A stretch of DNA of 16,239 nucleotides from Peptostreptococcaceae bacterium (lineage in GTDB: Bacteria; Bacillota_A; Clostridia; Peptostreptococcales; Anaerovoracaceae): the NCBI GenBank assembly GCA_016650135.1, contig JAENWH010000013.1:1-16239 (forward strand), given 5' to 3'. Numbering within the stretch: position 1 is the stretch's first letter; every line of letters begins with the position of its first letter. Positions 1-6,726 of this stretch are shown here, one piece after another. Position numbers and translations under genes: made by a program. The notes under the pieces were generated by a model. That model saw nothing but the letters and a program-made list of their open reading frames with translations, was not told where the DNA came from and ran no database searches.

Positions 1-40
1 ATAGAAATGAGCGTATCCTAGGATACGCTCATTTCTATTT
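1..40 (-). terminator. Perfect 38-bp palindrome, probable gdhA terminator
   Basis: Bases 1-38 are a perfect inverted repeat with a core arm of GAAATGAGCGTATCC and no extra loop bases. It lies about 22 bases beyond the gdhA stop codon on the minus strand. A hairpin this long directly after a gene is most simply a rho-independent terminator. The window edge hides the minus-strand bases after the stem, so a U-tract cannot be confirmed. On the plus strand only a weak T-rich stretch follows. It could also serve a converging gene to the left. Confidence 0.6.
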
Positions 41-62
41 ATGGTTTAAATCTACTTATCGT

Positions 63-1406
63 TTATACAAGACCTTGTTGAGTCATAGCTTCTGAAATTT
101 TCAAAAAAGCAGCGATATTAGCACCGGCAACCAGGTTGTAGCCAAAACCGTATTCTTTTGATGCAGCGGCTGATATATCATGAATGTTAATCATGATAGC
201 TTTAAGCTCAGCATGAACACGTTCAGGAGTGTAGTAGCATTTTGAGCCGTTTTGTCCCATTTCGATAGCGGAGCAGGCAACACCACCAGCATTGGCAGCC
301 TTTGAAGGACCAACAATGATTCCTTTTTCCATCATATATTCAAGAGCTTCATTTGTTGTAGGCATGTTAGAACCTTCACATACAAATTTAGCACCAGAAG
401 CAACGATTTTTTTAGCATCTTCAATATGAATCTCATTTTGCATAGCACATGGGATATAAAGATCAGCCTTAACTCCCCAAGGTTTTTCTTTAGGGAAGAA
501 TTTAGCACTCTTGTATTTTTCTGCATAAGGAGCACAAATATTTTTCCCTGAAGCTCTCAGTTCAAGAAGGAAATCAACCTTTTCACCAAGAACGCCGTCT
601 TCGTCAAGGATATATCCGTCAGGACCTGAAATAGTAATTGCCTTAGCACCAAGCTGTTCAAGCTTGCTGACTGTACCCCAGGTTACATTGCCGAAACCTG
701 AAACAACAACCTTTTTGCCTGCAAGCTTTTCACTGTTAGCTTCAATCATTGCATTGGCAAAGTAAACAATTCCGTATCCAGTTGCTTCTGATCTTCCGTT
801 TAATCCGCCCCAAGTCAAACCTTTGCCTGTAAGAACACCTTCAAATCTGTTGACAATTCTCTTATATTGTCCATACAGATATCCGATTTCTCTTGCGCCA
901 ACACCAAGGTCGCCGGCAGGAACGTCACATTCAGGGCCTATATGTCTATATAATTCTGTCATGAAAGCCTGGCAAAATCTCATTACTTCAGCATCTGACT
1001 TGCCGTTAGGATCAAAGTCAGCTCCGCCTTTACCGCCACCAAGTGGAAGTCCTGTTAACGCGTTTTTAAAGATTTGTTCAAATCCAAGGAATTTAATGAT
1101 ACCAGGGTATACACTTGGTGCAAATCTCAAGCCGCCTTTGTAAGGCCCCATAGCACTGCTGAACTGGTATCTGTAGCCTTTGTTTATTTGCACTTCACCA
1201 GCATCATCAACCCAAACGATTCTAAAACTGATGCCTCTTTCAGGTTCAACTAATCTTTCGATTAATTTTGATTTAATGTATTCAGGATGTCTTTGAAGAA
1301 CTGGTTCTAATGAAGTAAGAACCTCTTCAACTGTTTGAATGAATTCAGGTTCACCAGGATTTTTCTTTTTAGCAATATCAATATATTGCTGAACTAATTT
1401 TGCCAT
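63..1406 (-). CDS. gdhA: Glutamate dehydrogenase, hexameric type, probably NAD-dependent
   Basis: Interconverts glutamate and 2-oxoglutarate plus ammonia in the cytoplasm. The 447-residue product has the usual length of the hexameric bacterial family. The substrate-domain motifs are clear: MGPYKGGLRF with Lys90, Lys114, PLGGGKGG with Lys126, and VPAGDLG with Asp166. The nucleotide-binding domain starts near residue 231 with SGFGNV. The cofactor-pocket residues are Phe238, Pro262 and Asp263, as in the NAD-specific Clostridium symbiosum enzyme rather than NADP enzymes, so NAD use is inferred. The frame stays open upstream to 1532, but the ATG at 1406 was chosen because AAGGAG stands 5-6 bases before it and family similarity begins there. 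It has its own promoter (1471-1499) and is 152 bases downstream of the ABC-F gene. Confidence 0.96.
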   Translation of the reverse strand: MAKLVQQYIDIAKKKNPGEPEFIQTVEEVLTSLEPVLQRHPEYIKSKLIERLVEPERGISFRIVWVDDAGEVQINKGYRYQFSSAMGPYKGGLRFAPSVYPGIIKFLGFEQIFKNALTGLPLGGGKGGADFDPNGKSDAEVMRFCQAFMTELYRHIGPECDVPAGDLGVGAREIGYLYGQYKRIVNRFEGVLTGKGLTWGGLNGRSEATGYGIVYFANAMIEANSEKLAGKKVVVSGFGNVTWGTVSKLEQLGAKAITISGPDGYILDEDGVLGEKVDFLLELRASGKNICAPYAEKYKSAKFFPKEKPWGVKADLYIPCAMQNEIHIEDAKKIVASGAKFVCEGSNMPTTNEALEYMMEKGIIVGPSKAANAGGVACSAIEMGQNGSKCYYTPERVHAELKAIMINIHDISAAASKEYGFGYNLVAGANIAAFLKISEAMTQQGLV

Positions 1407-1450
1407 TTTTTCTCCTTTTTTAAATTTTATATATTTTTTATGTGAATATA

Positions 1451-1463
1451 AAGTGAAACACTT
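1451..1463. promoter_or_regulatory. Small palindrome at the gdhA transcription start, possible operator
   Basis: AAGTGAAACACTT has 5-bp arms around a 3-bp centre. It lies just downstream of the gdhA -10 box, where transcription should begin. It could be a repressor site or a small 5' hairpin. No known regulator is recognised, so this is positional inference only. Confidence 0.3.
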
Positions 1464-1470
1464 CATCTCA

Positions 1471-1499
1471 AATATAACACTTTGCCAAATTTTAGTCAA
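1471..1499 (-). promoter_or_regulatory. Sigma-A type promoter for gdhA
   Basis: On the minus strand TTGACT (1499-1494) is followed after 17 bases by TATATT (1476-1471). Five of six positions match in both the -35 and the -10 consensus. Transcription would start near 1464, giving a leader of roughly 55-60 bases before the gdhA ATG. Confidence 0.7.
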
Positions 1500-1558
1500 T
1501 ATTAATAACTCCGAAAAATGGCTAAATGCCAAAGTTTGAATATTCAGAAAAAAGCAAA

Positions 1559-3151
1559 TTATTTACCAAATTCTTCAACGAAGTCATCATAATTTGAATA
1601 TTTATCCACGATGTGTCCGTCATCGTAAACTTCTATAATTCTGTTTGCCGTAGTCTGAATAAATTCATGATCATGTGAAGCAAACAAAAGTATCCCTTTA
1701 AAATCAATCAGCCCATTATTTAATGCAGTGATTGATTCAAGATCCAAATGATTTGTCGGTTGATCCAGTATTAAGACATTTGATCCGAAAAGCATCATTC
1801 TTGAAAGCATACATCGAACTCTTTCTCCACCTGAAAGTACTTTGACTTCTTTAAAAACATCATCACCGGAGAAAAGCATTTTCCCAAGAAATCCTCTCAT
1901 GAAAGTTTCGGTGGTTTCCTCAGTAAACTGGCTTAGCCATTTAACCAGGTCTAAATCGCAATCATCAAAGAACTGCGCATTCTCGCGAGGGAAGTAGGAC
2001 CTGGAAGTGCTAATCCCCCATTTAAAAGTGCCTTCATCGGGTTCGATTTCTTCCATTAGTATTTTAAATAAGGTAGTATTCGCTATTTCATTTTCTCCGA
2101 CGAAAGCTATCTTATCATCTTTATTAATTCTTAAATTAATATTATCCAGAACCTTAACCCCGTCAATGGTTTTGCTGAGATTTTCAATAGTTAGTATTTC
2201 TTTGCCAACTTCTCTATCCGCCTTGAACCCTACGAAAGGGTACCTTCTTGAAGAAGAAGGCATTTCGTCTATATTTATTTTATCAAGTAATTTTTTTCTT
2301 GAAGTTGCTTGTTTGGATTTACTTTTATTCGCTGAAAACCTTTGAATAAAGCTTTGAAGTTCTTTTACCCTATCTTCTGTTTTCTTGTTCTGATCCTTTA
2401 ACATTCTTTGCAGGAGTTGACTGGATTCATACCAGAATTCATAGTTGCCAACATACATTTTAATTTTCCCAAAATCGACATCCACTATACTGGTACATAC
2501 AGTATTTAAAAAATGTCTGTCATGGGAAACGACAATCATCGTTCCTTCATAGTCCAATAAGAAGTCTTCAAGCCAGTTAATGGCTAAAATATCAAGACCA
2601 TTCGTAGGTTCATCAAGTAAAATTATTTCCGGCTTGCCAAAGAGAGCTTGCGCAAGCAATATTTTTACTTTTTCCTTTTCAGTTAAAGAAGACATCTCAA
2701 CGGATAAAATATCCTGGCTCAAACCTAAGCCTTGCAGAAGCCTGCTTGCATCTGATTCGGCCTCCCAGCCCCCAAGTTCTGCAAATTCACCTTCCAGGAC
2801 AGAAGCTCTTATCCCATCTTCATTACTGAAATCTTCTTTTGCATACAACGCATCTTTTTCAACCATTATGTCATAAAGGGTTTTATTCCCTTGTATTATT
2901 GCATCAATTACTGTGAATTCATCAAAGGCATAGTGATCCTGTTTCAGTACTGACATTCTCATGTTTTTACCGATTGAGATATCACCGGTGGAGGGGTCTA
3001 AATCTCCGGATAGTATTCTTAGGAAGGTTGATTTACCTGCCCCATTGGCACCTATTATGCCATAACAATTCCCTGGAACAAATTTCAAATTTACATCTTT
3101 AAAAAGGTTTGTTCCACCGAAGTTAATACTTAAGTTATTTACATTTATCAT
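1559..3151 (-). CDS. ABC-F family ATPase, YbiT/YkpA-like, with one degenerate ATP site
   Basis: A 530-residue soluble protein with two ABC ATPase domains and no membrane segment, which defines ABC-F, a family acting on the ribosome. Domain 1 has Walker A GANGAGKS (34-41), Walker B LLDE (178-181) and switch His210. A basic linker (about 250-295) corresponds to the element that contacts P-site tRNA. Domain 2 has an intact signature LSGGE (439-443) and His493. Changed motifs are the domain 1 signature (SLTEKEK, 155-161), domain 2 Walker A (GENEIANTT, 352-360, no Lys) and domain 2 Walker B (LDQPT, Gln464 for Glu). Together these form one composite ATP site. The start is supported by AAGGAG overlapping the proA stop 9 bases upstream, so it is translated with proA. 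The YbiT/YkpA assignment rests on remembered similarity. Whether it regulates translation or gives antibiotic protection cannot be told. Confidence 0.93.
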   Translation of the reverse strand: MINVNNLSINFGGTNLFKDVNLKFVPGNCYGIIGANGAGKSTFLRILSGDLDPSTGDISIGKNMRMSVLKQDHYAFDEFTVIDAIIQGNKTLYDIMVEKDALYAKEDFSNEDGIRASVLEGEFAELGGWEAESDASRLLQGLGLSQDILSVEMSSLTEKEKVKILLAQALFGKPEIILLDEPTNGLDILAINWLEDFLLDYEGTMIVVSHDRHFLNTVCTSIVDVDFGKIKMYVGNYEFWYESSQLLQRMLKDQNKKTEDRVKELQSFIQRFSANKSKSKQATSRKKLLDKINIDEMPSSSRRYPFVGFKADREVGKEILTIENLSKTIDGVKVLDNINLRINKDDKIAFVGENEIANTTLFKILMEEIEPDEGTFKWGISTSRSYFPRENAQFFDDCDLDLVKWLSQFTEETTETFMRGFLGKMLFSGDDVFKEVKVLSGGERVRCMLSRMMLFGSNVLILDQPTNHLDLESITALNNGLIDFKGILLFASHDHEFIQTTANRIIEVYDDGHIVDKYSNYDDFVEEFGK

Positions 3152-3160
3152 TCTTTCTCC

Positions 3161-4438
3161 TTACTTGTCTACAAAATTAAAGTTTTTCCGCCCGCAGGCG
3201 TAGTCTGCCACAATGTGACCGTTGCCAAAAAGCTTATATTTATAAGTTACCAGACCATCAAGGCCAACCGGACCCCTGGCATGAAGTTTACCGGTACTGA
3301 TTCCAACTTCAGCACCAAAGCCGTATCTGTAACCATCTGCGAATCTGGTGGAGCAGTTCTGGTATACATTTGCGGAATCAACTAAAGCCATAAATTTAGA
3401 AGCATCCTCGGTTATTTCAGTGACAATACAATCTGTGTGATGCGAGCCGTATTTATTAATATGATTTATTGCTTCATCTAAATCATCTACAATTTTTATG
3501 GAAAGTATAAAATCTAAATACTCAGTTTTAAAATCCTCTTCTGTTGCGGGAAAACAATCAATGATTTTAAGCGTTTTAGGGCAGCCTCGAAGTTCAACGT
3601 TTCCTGCATAGCTGCTGTTCTGTAAAGCCGGTAAAAGCTCAGCCGCTATATCTTTATGCACCAGTAAGGTTTCCAAAGTATTGCACGCAGTAACATACTG
3701 GGTCTTTGAATCCATAATGATAGGTAAAGCTTTATCCAGATCGGCGGACTGGTCAACATATATATGACAGATGCCGTTGGCATGTCCCATAACTGGAATC
3801 TTTGAGTTAGACATTATATATTGCACAAATTCGTTTGATCCTCTAGGTATCAGCAGATCGATTGAATCGTGGCACTTGATTAATTCATCAATATCCGCTC
3901 TGTTTTCTATCAGTGTCATGAAACCTTTTGGAAGACCTGCATCAATCCCTGCGGTGTAAATGACATCAAATAAAATTTTATTTGTTTTTGCTGCTTCCTT
4001 ACCACCTTTAAGAATAGAACAATTCCCGCTTTTTATGCAAAGGGTTGAAATCTGTACAAGTGCATCTGGCCTTGATTCAAAAATCACTCCGATGACCCCA
4101 ATAGGGCAGGTTTCTTTTTTCAAAAGTAAACCCTGATCCAATTCTCTGACAAGCTGCAGATTGAAGAGAGGATCCTTTAAAGAAATCAAACTGGAAATCC
4201 CATCAATAACACCATTTAGCTTATGTGAATCAAAAATTAAGCGATTCAATATAGGAGTTGGCTCATTGCTTAATTCAGCATTTTCCAAATCCTCTTTATT
4301 TGCAAGGAAAATCTCGTCTTTTTTTGTAAGAAGAGCATCTTTAATATTAAACAATGCTTTATTTCTTATTTGAGATGAAAGGGAAGACATCATATAACTA
4401 TCCAGTTTAATCTGTTTTGTCATTTCATTATAATTCAT
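3161..4438 (-). CDS. proA: Gamma-glutamyl phosphate reductase
   Basis: Second step of proline synthesis: NADPH-dependent reduction of gamma-glutamyl phosphate to glutamate semialdehyde. The 425-residue product is slightly longer than typical ProA. It shows the aldehyde-dehydrogenase fold with catalytic Cys252 in TACNTLETLL, the CPIGVIGVIFESRP segment near 111-124, GHANGICHIYVD near 218-229, STRFADGYRYGFGAE near 363-377 and the HARGPVGLDGL ending. The ATG at 4438 was chosen because AAGGAGG stands 9 bases upstream, and the start overlaps the end of the metallophosphoesterase gene by 11 bases, implying translational coupling. The longer open frame to 4549 runs through that gene and is not used. 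Its partners proB and proC lie in the divergent operon. Confidence 0.95.
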   Translation of the reverse strand: MNYNEMTKQIKLDSYMMSSLSSQIRNKALFNIKDALLTKKDEIFLANKEDLENAELSNEPTPILNRLIFDSHKLNGVIDGISSLISLKDPLFNLQLVRELDQGLLLKKETCPIGVIGVIFESRPDALVQISTLCIKSGNCSILKGGKEAAKTNKILFDVIYTAGIDAGLPKGFMTLIENRADIDELIKCHDSIDLLIPRGSNEFVQYIMSNSKIPVMGHANGICHIYVDQSADLDKALPIIMDSKTQYVTACNTLETLLVHKDIAAELLPALQNSSYAGNVELRGCPKTLKIIDCFPATEEDFKTEYLDFILSIKIVDDLDEAINHINKYGSHHTDCIVTEITEDASKFMALVDSANVYQNCSTRFADGYRYGFGAEVGISTGKLHARGPVGLDGLVTYKYKLFGNGHIVADYACGRKNFNFVDK

Positions 4439-5354
4439 TTTCGAAGTCCTCCTTGTCATTAGGATGTTTCTGGAAAAGTTCAATGGATTCCGGACCTTGA
4501 ACAGCAGTCCTTTTAATATACATGGTCCCGTCTCTTTTTGTACCAACACTCCAGTTCACTAAAATTATCTGCCCATACATAAGTTCAAGACAAGTGATAC
4601 CCCGCGGGTGCATGCAGCATCCGCAATTAAAATAGGCATCTTCACCAACACGTGGAAATTTTGGTCTGTGAGTATGACCACAAACTAATATTATATCATG
4701 GTCTTGGTTCCATTTGGTAAAGTTTTTTTCGACTTTATGCCGTTTCCTTCTGCTTTTCGCAGGACTTGCCGCATATTTCACACCAACTAAATGCATAAAA
4801 CGCCACAAAAAATGTATCAGCAGGTAAGAAACCCAGGCAAGGCCATCGTTTAATAAGTCTCCCTGATGTCCATGAACTACAAAAACCTCCTGGCCGGTTT
4901 TCCGATGAGTCAGTATTAAGGCTTCATGCACATCTATACCTGGGAAAAGATCAATTGTTTCTCCTAAATATTCATCATAAACATGATATAAATATTTTTC
5001 GACGTTCTTCTTGTGTTTGAAAAGCATATTATGATTTCCAAAAATCATAAGCATTCTCCCGGAATCAAAAAATTTCTTGAGCATATCGAAAGTTTTAGCA
5101 TGAGCGCTTCTTATATGTTCGAAATTTGAATGCTCCCAGAGTTCATCACCGTCTCCGACTTCAACGTAAGTGAAGTCATTGTCATAATAATATTCGAGGG
5201 CATGGTTGAATATATGCTTGTTTCTTCCAAATTCATCGGAAAGACTGTCATCTCCCCGGTGCTGATCACTAAAAAAAACAAATTTTGATTTTTCATCAAA
5301 GGGAACAGGGAAAGCATCAGCGAATACCTGGTCCAGTCTTGATCGTGTTCTCAT
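4428..5354 (-). CDS. Calcineurin-like metallophosphoesterase, substrate unknown
   Basis: A 308-residue protein with all five metal-binding blocks of the calcineurin-like phosphoesterase superfamily: SDQH (Asp30, His32), GDGDE (Asp68), GNHN (Asn107, His108), HGH (161-163) and GHTH (227-229). A hydrophobic stretch at about 175-192 could be a membrane-contacting helix. It is followed by a Lys/Arg-rich segment (200-210). The C-terminal part contains several Cys residues (GCC, 245-247). The family includes lipid-precursor hydrolases, nucleotide phosphodiesterases and protein phosphatases, and I cannot choose among them. The start is either ATG at 5354, with AGGAG 10 bases upstream, or GTG at 5360 with short spacing; ATG is preferred. 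It lies just past the stop of the nuclease gene and overlaps proA by 11 bases. Confidence 0.88.
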   Translation of the reverse strand: MRTRSRLDQVFADAFPVPFDEKSKFVFFSDQHRGDDSLSDEFGRNKHIFNHALEYYYDNDFTYVEVGDGDELWEHSNFEHIRSAHAKTFDMLKKFFDSGRMLMIFGNHNMLFKHKKNVEKYLYHVYDEYLGETIDLFPGIDVHEALILTHRKTGQEVFVVHGHQGDLLNDGLAWVSYLLIHFLWRFMHLVGVKYAASPAKSRRKRHKVEKNFTKWNQDHDIILVCGHTHRPKFPRVGEDAYFNCGCCMHPRGITCLELMYGQIILVNWSVGTKRDGTMYIKRTAVQGPESIELFQKHPNDKEDFENEL

Positions 5355-5356
5355 AA

Positions 5357-6382
5357 TCACACTTCTCCTAAACTGTTTAAAAATAGTTTTATAAAATGGT
5401 TTGTTTCCAGATAATTAATATGATTTTCAACTTTTAGAATAAGGAAATCTTCTTCAAAAAAAGCATATTTTTCAAGCTCCTGATACGTGCTTAAAAATTT
5501 TCGAGTATCTAAAAAAATATTGCCGTTTATAGCCTGTAACGGTATTGAAAACTGAAAAGAACTTTTTGCTTTGTTGAAATTCAGTTTAAAATTGGCTTTG
5601 CTGCTGCCGAAAGAAGAATAATCCATAGCCATATTACCCTGATTTCCAATGGCAGATAATTCTTTTCCAGTAATGAATATTTTGCTTATTTTAAGCAAAT
5701 TGTCAGAATCAATAAAGTCAGAGGAAGGTTTGATAATAAAACCCATACAGTGCATCGCTTTATGGAAATCAGCTTTTTCAATAACAGGAAGCAGTTTTGA
5801 AAGTTGATATACGTCATCTCTATTGTGGAGCAGGATAATGTCTCTAATCTGATAATCGCGATTTTTCAAATAACTGTAAAATAAATCGATGCTTTCTTTA
5901 CCTGAAATTTCATCAGTCCGATCAGTCCAAAGCCCCATAAAGTTTTCAATTGTTTTCTGCTTTAAGTTAGGAAGTATTTTTCTTAAATGGGAATGTGTAT
6001 TTAAGACTAAATAAAGGTCCAAGTTATAGGGCAATTTGAATTCTATATCAATCCCCAGTTTTTCCGCTCTTTTAAGGATGAAAGGCATATCAAAACTTTG
6101 ACCGTTATAAGTAAGTATAACATCAAGATTTTTGATTCTTTCCAGGAAATTTTCCAGTACCTGCTTTTCCTCAGAGAAATGCTCAACAAAATACTGCTCG
6201 AAGGTTTTTTCTTTATAACAAAGCAGGCCTCCCAATATGAAGGCTGAATGATCAGGGCTAAGACCGGTTGTTTCTATATCCAGTACGCCAACATTCAAAC
6301 ATTTGAAGTAAAAATCAAAAGTTTTTGAACTGTACAACTCATCTGGACAATATTCTTTTATATAATGCGAAATAATCACCAC
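5357..6382 (-). CDS. YprB-like DEDD exonuclease domain protein
   Basis: A 341-residue protein with the ribonuclease H-like fold of DEDD 3'-5' exonucleases. Motif I is DIETTGL (Asp35, Glu37), motif II is YNGQSFDMPFI (Asp98), and motif III is HNRDDV (His186, Asp190), which makes it the DEDDh type. This resembles the YprB family (RNase_H_2). The catalytic set is complete, so it is probably an active nuclease on DNA or RNA; the substrate is unknown. Residues 200-341 show nothing I recognise. The start is uncertain: GTG at 6382 or 6379 opens the frame, but no ribosome binding site precedes it and the nearest -10 box would place the transcript start within a few bases. It is the first gene of the leftward operon and its stop codon adjoins the next start. 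Confidence 0.85.
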   Translation of the reverse strand: MVIISHYIKEYCPDELYSSKTFDFYFKCLNVGVLDIETTGLSPDHSAFILGGLLCYKEKTFEQYFVEHFSEEKQVLENFLERIKNLDVILTYNGQSFDMPFILKRAEKLGIDIEFKLPYNLDLYLVLNTHSHLRKILPNLKQKTIENFMGLWTDRTDEISGKESIDLFYSYLKNRDYQIRDIILLHNRDDVYQLSKLLPVIEKADFHKAMHCMGFIIKPSSDFIDSDNLLKISKIFITGKELSAIGNQGNMAMDYSSFGSSKANFKLNFNKAKSSFQFSIPLQAINGNIFLDTRKFLSTYQELEKYAFFEEDFLILKVENHINYLETNHFIKLFLNSLGEV

Positions 6383-6390
6383 CTATTTTA

Positions 6391-6419
6391 ATTATACCCA
6401 TTATATCAAAAAAAACAAA
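6391..6419 (-). promoter_or_regulatory. Probable promoter for the nuclease-proA operon
   Basis: On the minus strand a perfect TATAAT (6396-6391) stands 7 bases before the first possible GTG start. A weak TTGTTT lies 16 bases further upstream, inside the U-tract of the preceding terminator. A second TATAAT occurs at 6405-6400. The -35 is poor, so the operon may also depend on read-through from the small-RNA unit upstream. Confidence 0.5.
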
Positions 6420-6457
6420 AAAACAAAATAGACTGCAGGGGAGCAGTCTATTTTGTT
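6408..6457 (-). terminator. Intrinsic terminator of the small-RNA unit
   Basis: The plus-strand arms AACAAAATAGACTGC (6422-6436) and GCAGTCTATTTTGTT (6443-6457) are perfectly complementary, with a 6-base loop. On the minus strand the stem runs into T-runs broken by single G bases down to 6408. On the plus strand no T-run follows, so the terminator works leftward. Confidence 0.8.
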
Positions 6458-6514
6458 CAAAAGGGGTATTTTGGGATTAGAGATTAATGAGATCATCAGG
6501 GGGATGAATCTCAT
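6415..6514 (-). ncRNA. Candidate small RNA with three CCCCU motifs
   Basis: The unit has every part of a free-standing small-RNA gene. A sigma-A promoter (6519-6547) would start transcription at about 6512-6514. The 5' end then folds as a hairpin: 7-bp arms ATGAGAT/ATCTCAT (6487-6514) plus an inner 4-bp stem, with loop CCCCT. A single-stranded stretch follows with AATCCC and TACCCC. The 3' end is a 15-bp terminator stem with loop TCCCCT, then a U-tract. CCCCU occurs three times, twice in hairpin loops and once between them. C-rich loops are known in Gram-positive small RNAs that pair with Shine-Dalgarno sequences (RsaE/RoxS, CsfG), so an antisense role is inferred. The alternative is a 5' attenuator leader of the nuclease-proA operon, which lies directly downstream on the same strand. 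Confidence 0.6.
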
Positions 6515-6518
6515 GCTA

Positions 6519-6547
6519 ATTATAAACAATTATTTCTTTGTTTGCAA
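6519..6547 (-). promoter_or_regulatory. Sigma-A promoter of the small-RNA unit
   Basis: On the minus strand TTGCAA (6547-6542), a 17-base spacer, then a perfect TATAAT (6524-6519). The predicted start, 5-7 bases further on, coincides with the first base-paired bases of the 5' hairpin, which supports promoter and RNA as one unit. Confidence 0.75.
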
Positions 6548-6554
6548 GTATACG

Positions 6555-6587
6555 TCGAAAAAAATCGAAAAAAATAATTTTTTTTTT
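6555..6587 (-). promoter_or_regulatory. Phased A/T tracts upstream of the small-RNA promoter
   Basis: TCGAAAAAAA occurs twice in tandem (6555-6564, 6565-6574), followed by a run of ten T (6578-6587). The homopolymer tracts begin at 6558, 6568 and 6578, exactly 10 bases apart, about one helical turn. They start about ten bases upstream of the -35 box. This is the position and composition of an UP element or an intrinsically bent activating region. It could also affect the divergent proB promoter. Confidence 0.5.
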
Positions 6588-6651
6588 GCAGAATGCTTAT
6601 TATTTTGATCCCTTTATACAATAAACAAGTAGTATTTTTCACTATTTCCTA

Positions 6652-6681
6652 TTGAAAAGCATTATATAAATGGGTTATAAT
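6652..6681 (+). promoter_or_regulatory. Sigma-A type promoter for the proB operon
   Basis: TTGAAA (6652-6657), an 18-base spacer and a perfect TATAAT (6676-6681). Transcription would begin near 6688. This leaves about 39 bases before the chosen proB ATG and argues against the earlier ATG at 6700, which would have no ribosome binding site on such a transcript. Confidence 0.65.
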
Positions 6682-6726
6682 TATAGTTAACATAATGTAA
6701 TGGAAAATGGAAGGGAAATAGTAAAA

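Noticed and set aside
823..1143. Open frame on the plus strand inside gdhA
   Set aside because: Fully antisense to a confirmed enzyme gene, Pro/Ser-rich composition, no promoter or ribosome binding site.
1515..1535. Terminator between the ABC-F gene and gdhA
   Set aside because: On the minus strand TGGC-ATTTA-GCCA followed by TTTTT is a stem of only 4 bp. It may give weak termination, but it is too small to annotate.
6422..6457. The 15-bp hairpin as a rightward terminator
   Set aside because: On the plus strand the stem is followed by CAAAAGGGG, not a T-run, and no rightward gene ends before it. The T-run is on the minus strand.
6700..6726. Upstream ATG adding nine residues to proB
   Set aside because: It would lie only about 12 bases from the predicted transcript start without a ribosome binding site. 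The ATG at 6727 has an AGGGA element at workable distance.
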